Shown here in pieces: positions 33,125-57,400 of a stretch of 64,000 bases of DNA. A model generated the notes under the pieces. It was not told the DNA's origin and did no database searches. It saw only the letters and a list, made by a program, of their open reading frames with translations. The DNA lies in assembly GCA_009760855.2 (NCBI GenBank), contig WPIO01000115.1:132501-196500 (forward strand), in the 5' to 3' direction. The translations under genes were made by a program, and so were the position numbers. This DNA is from Cristatella mucedo. Lineage: Eukaryota; Bryozoa; Phylactolaemata; Cristatellidae. Numbering within the stretch: position 1 is the stretch's first letter; each line of letters opens with the position of its first letter.

Positions 33125-33784
33125 CTCGAAGCGGAAGCAAGGGAGAAGAGAGCACTAGCAGCCCAATGGTGTTCTCAGAAAAACGCGGTCGCGCTGCGGC
33201 TGCGCGTGCGTGACCGTGCAGAGCATGAGTGAGGATCGCCAGATCGCCACGTGCGTTCGCCGCTGAGACGCGTGCGCCGGCGCGCCTTCCCTATTAAGGC
33301 TCCGATTGAGGCTCTAATCTAGCGCCACTTCTCGAGAAAAAGCAGCTACGGCTGCCGACGCCGCGCCCGACGCAGCGACGTCGCTCCTCTCGCTGAAGCT
33401 CTTGCCTGGTTTGGCGCTGGGTGCCAACCATAGGGTGAAGGTGAACTCCGAATGCGCTCGCTCACCTCGCTCACGCTGGCCTCGAGTTTTTCAAGTTCTT
33501 CGAGACGAAGAGTAGGCGCTCTGCATGAGTTCCGCGCGAGAGTTCTCGCTGTCTTGAACTCAGATACCAGATCTCGTTCACGCCCCAGGGGAGGGTCACT
33601 TGCTTTCGCGACTGCAAGACGACTGTCGATGCGCGCGTCCATAATATTTCCGCAGAAAAAGTTCGAGCGTTGCGCGCCGCACATTCACCCTCATGACGAG
33701 AGCGAACGCGCGCGAGAGCGCACCCAGCTCCACAGGGCTCCCGCCGCCGTCTCCGGTGGCGGCGGCGGCGGCGGACAGAGCTGC
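32336..33784. other. region 3' of the pseudokinase gene
   Basis: It probably includes the 3' UTR. A minus-strand AATAAA is present at 32920-32915, after the CT tract. A 99-codon minus frame from the ATG at 33642 or nearby (LRLEELEKLEASVSEVSERI) looks helix-prone but has no homologue I know. Confidence 0.35.
32990..33121. repeat. (CT)n microsatellite with CTGT core
   Basis: Two CT runs are separated by a tttctttcggtctgtctgtc interruption. Confidence 0.97.
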
Positions 33785-48068
<14,284 letters not shown>

Positions 48069-48450
48069 GGCGACCGTTCAAGCGCACGGTATTCACCACC
48101 AGCGAAGCGTCGCAGATGACAGCAAGCTGGCCGATCGCTCGCCGCGTTTTCACCACTTCGCGCGCAGCAGAGCGCGTAGCCTCGCTTTCGGAAATAACAA
48201 TGGCGGTCGCGTCATCGCCCCGGCCGGATCGACTGTTCGCGGCTTTACGGACGATGATGGTGCGACTTCAGAAAGACTTTCGAAAAAATCAATATTTACA
48301 CGAGCGTAGCGCCGACATGATTACTACGGATCGACGCCAGTTGCCTTGCTTTTGAGACGGCACCATAAATAGTGGGCCGAGCGATAAGATGGCGCCTAGA
48401 CATCTAGTTTAGAATGCGGAAATAAAACGCGAGCGTACGCACTAATCCAT
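48069..48450. other. upstream region of the pseudokinase gene
   Basis: GC-rich sequence upstream of the strong-context ATG, a likely 5' UTR and promoter. No TATA box was identified. Confidence 0.4.
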
Positions 48451-48595
48451 GCCGAGCTGGTTTGGCTCAGCGGTTAACGTGCTCGCCCCGGTCAAGGTCT
48501 GACCGAGGTCGTGAGCTCGAGCCCCAAGGCATAAGTGAAGCGCCTGAATAGAGATTAGGTTCTCTGAGGGCGCTATACAGCCAAGTTATTGTTTA
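48451..48595 (+). mobile_element. SINE-1, best-preserved copy
   Basis: The head GCCGAGCTGGTTTGGCTCAG includes box A TGGCTCAGCGG. A box B-like GTGAGCTCGAGCCCC follows. The tail AAGCGCCTGAATAGAGATTA plus ggttctctgagggcgctata is near-identical in layout to the LINE-A 3' end. Confidence 0.9.
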
Positions 48596-48974
48596 GTATT
48601 ATGAGGTCATTCGCAGGATGCCACCACGACAGCGGTGCATCAAAGAACTTCTTTAGACGAGAGCGAACCGTGGTCTTGGAACGACTTTTAAGAATGGCAA
48701 CATTACCGTCGCAGGATCGAGGCCAGGTGGCGGTTGAGACGTCGCTATTCCGCGACCGAGAGCGAGTCGTAGATGCATACGGAAACTCGCGATGCGAATA
48801 AGCTAGCGACTGACCAAATAGTTGACCGGATAATTTAATTAAGCAGCTACCCGTGCAGACCGTCGTTCATATATGACAGAGGTCGGCTAACTTCGGCCTT
48901 TAGGTCAGGTCCGGCCTAGCTAGCACTCCAGTCCGGCCTAACGCCACCCTAGTTATTTATAGTTGGATCGGGCC
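48596..48974. other. unassigned stretch
   Basis: It includes a short repeated phrase gtccggcctaac/gtccggcctagc near 48910-48945. Nothing else was recognised. Confidence 0.35.
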
Positions 48975-49095
48975 TAATTAATAATTATAATAATAATAAT
49001 ACATTTTATATAGCACCTTGGAGAGAAATCAATCTCTTTTAGGCACTTTACATTTGCTGCAAAAGAGGTACGATCGAATAGTTAGTAATGGAATT
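48975..49095 (-). mobile_element. LINE-A solo tail
   Basis: It has AAT repeats, then gagagaaatcaatctctttt and cactttacatttgctgcaaa. This is the LINE-A 3' end on the minus strand. Confidence 0.85.
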
Positions 49096-49869
49096 GTCGG
49101 AGTTTGTTTCCCTTCATTACGGCTGGATGCAGTTCAAGCCCGTGTTTACCTTTAGAGCTGATATAAGGCGCTTGTGGGAACAAGAGTGCGTGGCTGGGTT
49201 GGGGTGATAAATGTCCACCCCTATAATTGCCGCGATTGTCTGTGCGTCAGTAGTGGCTATTTGTTAATTTGTTCGTCAGGCCACGCCCACTCCGGCGTGG
49301 CAGCGGAGTGGGCGCGGTTTCTTCTGGCCTAGCGTGCCTTGTTGGCCTCCTGAAATGACGTTGTGGTCTGAAACCTTTGCCGACCTCCTCTGATTTATAG
49401 TGTACTCGATGCTATAATTGAGGTTATTCATGTGCAGTTGCGAGAGGCCAGACACTAACATACCGTCCTCCAGTTCCCAAAGAGCTGGCCAACATAACAT
49501 ATGTTGTGTTCTTAGGGAGAAATACCGGTATGAAATACACATTTGAAAGTAGTCAGTTTTAATAGCGCGGAACAGCGAACAGCGCGTCAAGCAGTAGGTC
49601 CACAGAGCGCGTGTCTGTATGCCGTAGGGCGGCCGACCTATATGCGGTCTACGATGTCTACGGTACTGGGTGAGCCAGGGCGGGCCCACTGCTGATCGAC
49701 AGTTGCGGTAAGCCAGGCCGGTGGGCTGAATAGCCGGTGCACGACGTTGACCCGTTCGGGCACAGACCAAAAGCTTCAGCCACCAGTCAGCCGCCGCATG
49801 TAGCTGTGTGGTGGTTGGCATTGCAACAGGATATATTTAAAGTAATTAATAAATAAAATAAATAAATTC
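49096..49869. other. unassigned stretch
   Basis: A 181-codon minus frame (49276-49821) covers much of it. I recognise no domain and its start is not supported. Confidence 0.35.
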
Positions 49870-50025
49870 TAGCTGATTTAACAGCCTTTTTGTATAGCGA
49901 CAGAAGTGCCTTTACGGCTATCACCATCGCTTGCGGCGGCGATGAAGGATCGCCCACCGTAGGATTCGAACCCACGACCTCGGGACCACGGTCATGAGAT
50001 CATCAACTAAAGAAAATGCAAAGGT
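49870..50025 (-). mobile_element. SINE-2 copy
   Basis: On the minus strand: GGTCGTGGGTTCGAATCCTA, then CGGTGGGCGATCCTTC, gatagccgtaaaggcacttc and tgtcgctatacaaaaaggct. This is the best-preserved SINE-2. Confidence 0.88.
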
Positions 50026-50729
50026 GCGGTACAAGGCATTAAATTTTGGCCTTATGTTAAGAACCTCAAACGAAACGCAAGAAAGTTCATAACAAACAAT
50101 AAAAATTCAAGCTGTTTTGGTGGTTGAAAGCTTTGTTGATTCGACCAAAAAGCTAAATTTATTCCATTCGGCCAAGGGTGGCAGATAAGGTGGTTCTCGA
50201 AAAGAGTGTCTAAGTGGCATTTTTTCTGTAATTCCGAGTTCATTTTGTTATCAAAAAAGGCGGTTTCGACACAGGATTCATCGTGCCCGCATCCTTTTCG
50301 ATCGTTCATCGTGGTGGTTTCTGCTAGCAACATCTACGTTCAACTTCCGTTCGGCTTGCTGCTCGTATGTTACTGAGCAAACCATCGCGATCGTAGATGT
50401 GCACTGCAGTCAGTCCAAATCCTATGCGAATTAAACTTAGGTTCGCCTTTGATCTTTCGGTGTTACTGTGTAACGCCGACTGTTCGGCTGGGTTGTCGTC
50501 GGCACAGCATCGATGGGTAACACAGCGATCCGGATGTTGTCCGAGAGGCGACGGATATATGGGCAGATGGGTCCGACCGTCGGTAAGGCGAGCTCGCGTG
50601 CTTTACGACCCGTAGTTCGTTGTTTTCACGTATGCAGGGAGCAGTTCTTCATTGCATGCCGCAGTTGCAAGCTGAAATAGCTGTTCCGCCGCTATGTCGA
50701 CAGAGTGGTTGCATTAGCAGATCGGTAAA
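50026..50729. other. unassigned, with an LTR-like phrase
   Basis: Bases 50468-50491 (tgtaacgccgactgttcggc...) resemble the first bases of the candidate LTR at 52109. No further match could be followed. Confidence 0.3.
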
Positions 50730-50855
50730 AGGTCGGCTAAATTTAACCAGTCTGGAAACCAAAAATTGTCCACTGTAGGATACGAACCCGTGACTTGGGT
50801 TAGAGAGTGTTCGCTCCTTGCTATTAGGCAATGGTTAAAGTACCCGAGGGGCTTA
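50730..50855 (-). mobile_element. SINE-2-like tRNA head
   Basis: On the minus strand a box B CACGGGTTCGTATCCTACAG and the following TGGACAATTTTTGG resemble SINE-2. The 3' half is missing or diverged. Confidence 0.6.
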
Positions 50856-50864
50856 CTATAATAG

Positions 50865-50985
50865 TGATAATAATAATAATAATGCACTTGATAAAGCGCC
50901 CTCAGAGAACTCAATCTCTTTCTAGGTGATTTACATTTGCTTCAAAGGATACACGAACGAATGGTGAGTGGTTTCATGCTTAATC
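50865..50985 (-). mobile_element. LINE-A solo tail
   Basis: (AAT)n, then cttgataaagcgccctcaga, gaactcaatctctttctagg and a short 3' UTR stretch on the minus strand. Confidence 0.88.
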
Positions 50986-51304
50986 AACCAGCGAACCACA
51001 GCAGCAGCCATAGCTTGCAATTGACTAACCACCACTCCGTTAAGAATTGTATTGTTATAAACCCTACGCTAGGACATATCTGATTCCTAGATATTATTAT
51101 AAACCCCATATTAGAACAAATCCTGTTCCTAACTATAACAGTTCTTGAACCGCTATTAATCTCTACCACTTTCATGGTCTGAACGATGTAGCTCACCGAC
51201 GTTTCATTGCTCCTCCTTGGGCATTCCTGAGGATAATAAAAGAAAACCTAACACTATATTCAAACCTAGGAGTTTTCATCAACCCATCCAGCTCTTATAA
51301 GCAG

Positions 51305-51409
51305 TTGCTACCGAGAATTTGTAGACGTCTTCACAGCTGTCCTTGAGAGCATCCGTGTCTTCACCTACATCACCGACAGCTTCGCAGACAACATCGAGCT
51401 GGGCTTCAT
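51305..51409 (+). CDS. candidate orphan exon (35 codons), dehydrogenase-like
   Basis: It is bounded by acceptor ATAAGCAG and donor AT|GTGAGT and is open as CYREFVDVFTAVLESIRVFT plus YITDSFADNIELGF. Its length of 105 bases is a multiple of three with matching split-codon phases. The pattern of an ITDSFADNIELGF-like segment recalls the helix before the catalytic strand of short-chain dehydrogenases (SDR), but no diagnostic motif is present. It may be a relic exon. Confidence 0.3.
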
Positions 51410-51682
51410 GTGAGTCTGCTGAGCGCTGGGCTTTCCTTACGTTCAGGCCAGCAGCACTTCACTTGGCTGGAGGCAGGCCAACACATTTTGCCGTCACTCC
51501 TTCCATATCTGAAAAGATCAAGTCTGAAACGATATTAGCTCAAAAGTACGTCATGATTAGTGCACGCAATGCATTGGAGCAAGAAACCTCGTTAAACTGA
51601 TGCACAGGCAATTTCGCCTGCGACGTATAATGTTCTTCCTGGGATGGTATCGGAAATCCAGTCTCCTCTGAATTAAATTCAG

Positions 51683-51797
51683 GTGGAGATCCTGCCTGGC
51701 ATCATGGCAGCGATGAAGCCAAGAAGGCGAGGCCAGCTGCTCATAGTCAACGCAGGAGCAGCAATCAGGGATACCCGCGATGGCGGTCCTCGCCTCA
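51683..51797 (+). CDS. candidate orphan exon, SDR-like strand segment
   Basis: After an acceptor AAATTCAG the frame reads VEILPGIMAAMKPRRRGQLL and then IVNAGAAI. LPGxxxxMKxRxRGxxxIVN recalls the strand 5 region of SDR enzymes such as 3-ketosphinganine reductase, although the catalytic Ser and YxxxK are not visible. Its phase does not fit the exon at 51305 directly, so a missing exon or decay must be assumed. A donor GTGGGT at 51798 is weak. Confidence 0.3.
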
Positions 51798-52108
51798 GTG
51801 GGTTTTTAAACAGCGGCCCCTGGAGCAACTTGGGGCGAAAATATTGCGGCGAAGATCCTCTGGAACCCGTTAGTAAAGTTGAAGCGAGTGATTGCTGTCA
51901 ATCCAAACGCCAAACCTACTCAGAGGACGAATAACCAAGAGCTGGGAGCCACCGTATGGACGTGCGTTGTGGTCTGATGGCAACGCCGTAAACGAATATG
52001 CGTCACAAGCCAACAGGTTAAGTTGGTAGGCAAGAACAAGAATGCCATCGGCCGAAAGTTTGATGCGAATCAAAGAGATGATGAACCTAGGACGGCTACC
52101 GAGAGTTG

Positions 52109-53368
52109 TGTAACGCCGAAGGCTCGGCGGAGTAGGCTTGACCTGCCGCTTACCTAGCGGCGTAACCTTATGCCTACTGCAGTTCGGTGCGCGCCTACGC
52201 GCAATAAGCTGGCCGCCACGAAACGAGCGTTTCTGGCGCTGACCTGCTTACCGTTACTAAAGGGGGTCGTGAGTCCGTGGCGTGAATTGGAAAACGACAC
52301 ACAGATTGGGGATTTTACTGAACTTTATTCGCAAGCGCACAAAGTCGCTGCGCGTCTAGTTCAGCTTTATCTCCACACTCCTCGCACGTTCTCAACAGGA
52401 CCAACACTCTTGCGGAGGGAATACTTCTCCACACTGAGCGCGAACCGGAGCCTATACCCTGACCGGAGAACTAGGACTTCGTTTCCACCTGTGCGGAAGG
52501 AATACCCCAAACACGCCAACTTAAGCACTCTTGCGGAGGGAATACTTCTCCACACTGGGGCTGCTTACGTGTATAATGGGAAACGACCCAAATAGACGGA
52601 GCCCGAACCAGTCTAAACCCTGACCGGAGAACTAGAACTCGGTTTCCACCAGTGCGGCAGGAATACTCCACACACGCCAACTACGCCTAGCTCGCACCGG
52701 CAAATCCCTATGCCGTGACCGCGTGCTAGCGCGCACACACAAAACACAAAAGAATCACAGAATGCCAGCTCGGGCGCGATACGACCGTATTCGGTGGAGT
52801 CCACCGAATCCTCCTAGCGCTGTCTTGTCCTGTTCCGTCCATCGTCGGCGGACAGCCCGCCCTCCTCTCTCGCTTTCAGAGAAACGAGTGCCCGACGGCG
52901 TCGAAGCGCAGAGCCGGACCAAAGACACGGAGATACTAAAGACCCAGAGTGAGCATCGCTCGACTCTTAAATACTTAGCTGAGACAATGGGGCAAGAGCT
53001 TAGTGGTATTGGGCCCGACACCAGGGCCCCTTACGGTAAGGAATTAATACCGGCACTAGGCCACTGGAATGTCCCCTCTGTCCAGCTTGAATGGCGAATG
53101 GGTTCCAGACGATTCTTTTTGGACAGAGTGATGGCGAAGGTTGACAGGCCAGCCAACATCAATCAGCCGCTCCCGCGGGTATCGGACCAATTCTAAAGGC
53201 CGACTCGCCACAGCTGGTCAGAGCTTCTTGGCTTGCTCTTAAGCGCTTCCTCTCTAACCTCACTGACGCTCCTCTCTGGCTCACTGCTCCGGGACAAAGG
53301 AGTTCTAGCCCGCCTCTGAACAGCTTTTGTTCGCACTAAAATTCAGCCAAGGCCAGCAGGGCGCTACA
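52109..53368. mobile_element. candidate solo LTR, 1260 bp
   Basis: It begins TGTAACGCC and ends GGCGCTACA, i.e. TGT...ACA termini. It is flanked on both sides by GTTG (52105-52108 and 53369-53372), the size of target duplication left by LTR retrotransposons. Internal frames (52170-52595, 52723-53196) lack gag or pol motifs, as expected of an LTR. It carries internal duplicated blocks at 52400-52690. No internal region or primer-binding site is adjacent. Confidence 0.55.
52400..52690. repeat. two-unit imperfect direct repeat inside the LTR candidate
   Basis: The phrases cactcttgcggagggaatac and tgaccggagaactag(g/a)act, with ggaatac(c/t)cca(a/c)acacgcc, occur twice each in the same order, about 120-160 bases apart. 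Confidence 0.88.
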
Positions 53369-53373
53369 GTTGG

Positions 53374-53376
<3 letters not shown>

Positions 53377-53431
<55 letters not shown>

Positions 53432-53468
53432 TTTAACGACCGCCGCATCTGAGTTCGTAAGATCTGAC

Positions 53469-53529
<61 letters not shown>
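53377..53529. repeat. (GA)n microsatellites, two tracts
   Basis: GA runs at 53377-53423 and 53472-53529 are separated by about 45 unique bases. The first begins a few bases after the LTR candidate's target duplication. Confidence 0.96.
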
Positions 53530-53532
<3 letters not shown>

Positions 53533-54355
53533 GAGAGCTAAAGTACGGCCCTTGGACGAGTTTGCAGCTTCCCTAGATCTAGCGAGAGCCTACGCTTCGA
53601 CAGAACGAGATTCCGCAGCTTCGGCGACGAACGGCTAAGTCTAGCTAAGACTGTGCAGCTGCGCTCCGGTGGTTATTCTTCTAGCCCTCTCGTAACTTGC
53701 GCTGTAGCGGTTATAACTCCATTTACCTTCCTACCCTGCGGACGTCTGCAATACATGCAGCGAAGGCGTCGAGGTCGACGTGCTTTTGGTTTACGTCATG
53801 ACCGCTGCTGAAAGCCTGTAACCCCGTCGCTGAAAAATATACTTACCTACGCAATGCATACGCAATGCATACGGACTTGTTATGTTAAAGACCGGCGCTC
53901 TTCGTCGGCACCGCGTTCAGCTACTGTGGGCGTACCTGCGGGCATTTGTGCATGCTGCACCAGAGAGTCGTTAGTCGCGATTTGTGCATGCTGCACCAGT
54001 ATCAGTCGCGCGTACGCCGAGACTGACGCCGGTACGAGCGCTGCATTTCCGCCCTAGTTCTGTACGGACGTGGAAGCCGATACGCTCGGCTTGTAGCTTC
54101 CCTAAGCACGCGTTCTGAGACGGCTGGAAAATGCATCCTTTAGGTTAGGATAACCGATGCCCAGCTGAGGAGGACACCACAACGCCGAACCGCCACCCCA
54201 CACGCTTCCGCGCGCGCGCCCGCGAGTACGCACACGCCTACTCCAGAGCTGCCGCCCACCAGCCCACGGCGACTCAACAACGACAGTCGGAATCCGGCCG
54301 GGCGACGGGCGGCCGGAACTGGCTCTCGCTTCCGGTCCGTGCATCGGCTTGGGAG
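53530..54355. other. upstream region of NDUFA8
   Basis: Contains a duplicated atttgtgcatgctgcaccag phrase at 53945 and 53980. It becomes GC/CpG-rich from 54130 and probably holds the NDUFA8 promoter and 5' UTR. Confidence 0.45.
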
Positions 54356-54481
54356 ATGACCACTAGCGACGTTTGGCTGCCCAGCTATGAAGAGTTAACG
54401 GTGCCCGAGATTAATTTATCGTCGGTAGTTCTGAGGGCTGGAGCGCATCATTTCGGCCGCTACTGCGATGTTCCCAGCAAG
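54356..54481 (+). CDS. NDUFA8: NDUFA8 exon 1 (42 codons)
   Basis: From ATG to CCCAGCAAG, ending phase 0 at a GTGCGA donor. It encodes the N-terminal segment and Cys37, the first Cys of the first CX9C pair. Confidence 0.95.
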
Positions 54482-57400
54482 GTGCGATCCCTGCAACGCG
54501 CCTACGCGCCGCCGCCGGCAGCTGCCCCCCTGGCCGTCAGCTCGCTGGCTGCCGCCGCGCCGCCGCCTGGCCTCCTCCGGCGCCCGTCAACCGCAGCCCG
54601 CCCTCGCCCGTCGGTGGTCGTGCGTAGAACTTTGAGCGGTGCATTCATCCGCTGCCGATCTACCGCGCCGCCGCCTGCGCCGCTTTCCTAGCGCCGTTTT
54701 CCTAGCGCCGTTTTTAGCGCCGTTTTCGGCATTGTGCTTGCGCTGTTCTTGTCATGCGCTCGTATCGAGCCCTAATATCGTCGCGTATTGTTCACGTGAC
54801 TAAACAGCTTCGTGTGCACTCTCGTTTACACCCACTCATCGCCAAGTCCTCTGCCCTCGTCGCTGCGCGCTGTCGCCGCGCTGTGGCTCCCTCCCATCAA
54901 CCGAGCCGCCGCCTCACCACCCGTACGAACCTACTCTTTCTGTGGCCTCCCTCCTCCGTTTATTAAGCTGCGTTAAATCTATTGAAATTTCTCCTAAATC
55001 TTCTTCGATTTGGCGCCTATTTCCCTGCTGTTTGGGCTTGAGTGTCACCACATCCTGAGGGCGGCGATGGAGAGTCAAATCGCCCAGCTGTCGAGAAAAG
55101 GCTACCTCTTCTTGAAGCCTCCTAGCTGTTCCAGCCGACCAATAAGCACCGCGCGGCGCGTCACGTACACCCCTAATAAATCAACAGTGGCTGTCCCGGG
55201 CACGTTTATCGATGCATTCAGGGCTGGTCGTTGGGCCTGGGATGTCACTGTACCGTAGCCATGGCTTCGCGTACTTAGACGAAGAAGACGCTGCTCTTCA
55301 GTATATAAATGCCAACACGCCGTTAACCGCTCGCATTGCGTAGCACCATGCACTTTCCCGGAGGACCCTTTATTACGTCCGCACCTTCCCTTTCTTTTTT
55401 CCTCGTGCCCCACTGGCCTGCAATGATGACTGCAACGCAATTTAGCCACGCAGCCTGCCGGGAATTCTCTGTCGTATCTGGCCTCCAGCATTGGAGCAGG
55501 AGGTTGTGGGTAGAACTAAGTCGGCCGTCGATTGTTCTCGGATCGGTAGTGTAAACAGCCTAGCTAGGGAAGAAAGTCGGCGTCGGTATTCGAAGAGGAA
55601 TGTCGATCGTCGAAGCGCAGCAAGAAAAGTTGCCCGGCGGCCGGCGCACTTTCTCCGTCGAGGTCGTGGGTTTGACGAGTCGTGCAGTTGGTAATTTATC
55701 CAATGGCTCCACTCGAGCTGGGCAAAAGCCGCCACGGCTCTGCTGCTCCTCCTCCTCCTGCTCCTCCTGCTCCTGCTGCTCCTGCTGCCGCCGCCGCAAT
55801 GTAAGAGACTGCGGAATCTTGACTTGTCAGTCGTTTTTCGCAGGAGTTCATGCTGTGCATGTCCGAGGAGAAGGATCCACGAAAGTGTCTCAACGAGGGC
55901 CGCGAGGTGACGCGCTGCGGACTCGAGTTCTTCGGCAAGTTGAAGACGCACTGCATGGAGCCGTTCACCAAGTACTGGCAGTGCCTCGATCACAGCGAGG
56001 AGAGCATGAAGTACAAGAAGTAAGCTGCCGAGCCCCTCCCCTCCGGGCCTCTTTTTAGAATCGCCGCCTTCGTTGCTTCTTCTCTGCATAGTAAATCACT
56101 GGCGGCACCTCGTCTGTCTGTTTCCTCGCCGACGGCCCCCCAGCCGATGGTGGTGGGATCGTGTTCGCATCAAGACAGTGCACTCTCTGACGATTCGGCA
56201 TGGGGGCCTACATGGCGGGGGGGGGGGGGGGCAGAGCACACCTCTGGCTCCTGCTTACTCCCTCGACTTTGAGCTGATGAACCGTGCTGCCATCGGCAGC
56301 CAGCGACCAGGCTCGGTGTGCTGGTTGGGTTCTCTTGGGGCGCTATATAAATGAATTATGTTATTATTATTACCTGATGGCATGAGTGCATATATCAGTC
56401 AGGGTGCTGTGCACCGTGCCTGCCGAGTGCCAGTGGTGTGGGTTATTGAGGCTAGGTTGCTGCTCGGCTTACCTCCGGTAGGAAGGGACCAGCCACGATT
56501 GGCTGGTTTCATAAAAGTCAAGGTTCCGCCCGTAGAAGTATGACAGAGCTGCTGAGGCAGCCTGTGCTTTGTTGCTGCAGCAGATTTCGGCATAGTTGTA
56601 GACCCGGGTGCAGCCGCTAAAGGAAGCGGCAACGATCTTGCATCCATGTGTTTGCTGCGAGTCTGTGAGGCTGCTTGCTCCCTTCCGGCCGAGCTGACGT
56701 AACGTGCGAGCGTCTAACGTATCGTTGGCACGAGCTTGGCCTTCCACGAGCCGAGTGCTACCACTGAGAAGCGCATGCTTTGGTTCGTGAGGCAAAATGT
56801 TGCGTCTGCTCAGCCAGAAATGCCGGTCAGACTCTGCGGTCAGCTAGAGTTGCGACTAGGCTACTCGTGCTACAGTGGTGCATGTGATGCAGCGTGCCAC
56901 TAGCGGTCCCGTTAGATGAGCAGATGAGCGTAGGTGAGAGAGCTTGCCTAAGGCTGGGGGGGGGGTTCAATGTGTCAATCGGCAGCACTAGCAGTAATAT
57001 ATGCCCCTGCTGTCCACCAAAACTTAATACCGAGCTATGTCCAATATTTTGTGGTGTACCACCCAGCTCCTTCTATCCTCTCGTGCTGGAGGTAGAGCAG
57101 GAGAGCGAGTCACCATGAAAGATTTGGATAGCAGCCTAAGAGAACTAGATCTTTCTAGCTCATGAAACCTAAGGAATCAGGGTGATCGGGGACAAAGTTG
57201 CAGTAGGCACTGCAGTGGACAGAACGTTTTTGCTGTCCACTGCAGTTGTTTTGACAATATGATTGTGTCTCTTCAGCCTGCTTTCAGCTAGACCATGCTG
57301 GTATCCGATGTATGTGTGTCATCTAAATGCTTATGTCGAGATGAGCCCACGAAGAAGACATTCCCAATGCTTGAACTAGGGTGCGCTACAACTGCCCCGA

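Noticed and set aside
48451-48523. possible functional tRNA gene
   Set aside because: It has A- and B-box-like sequence but cannot form a proper cloverleaf by eye. It continues into a LINE-A-like tail and recurs as degraded copies, so it is a SINE head.
55442-56089. 215-codon minus-strand frame
   Set aside because: It is antisense to NDUFA8 exon 2 and extends through the GC-rich intron flank.
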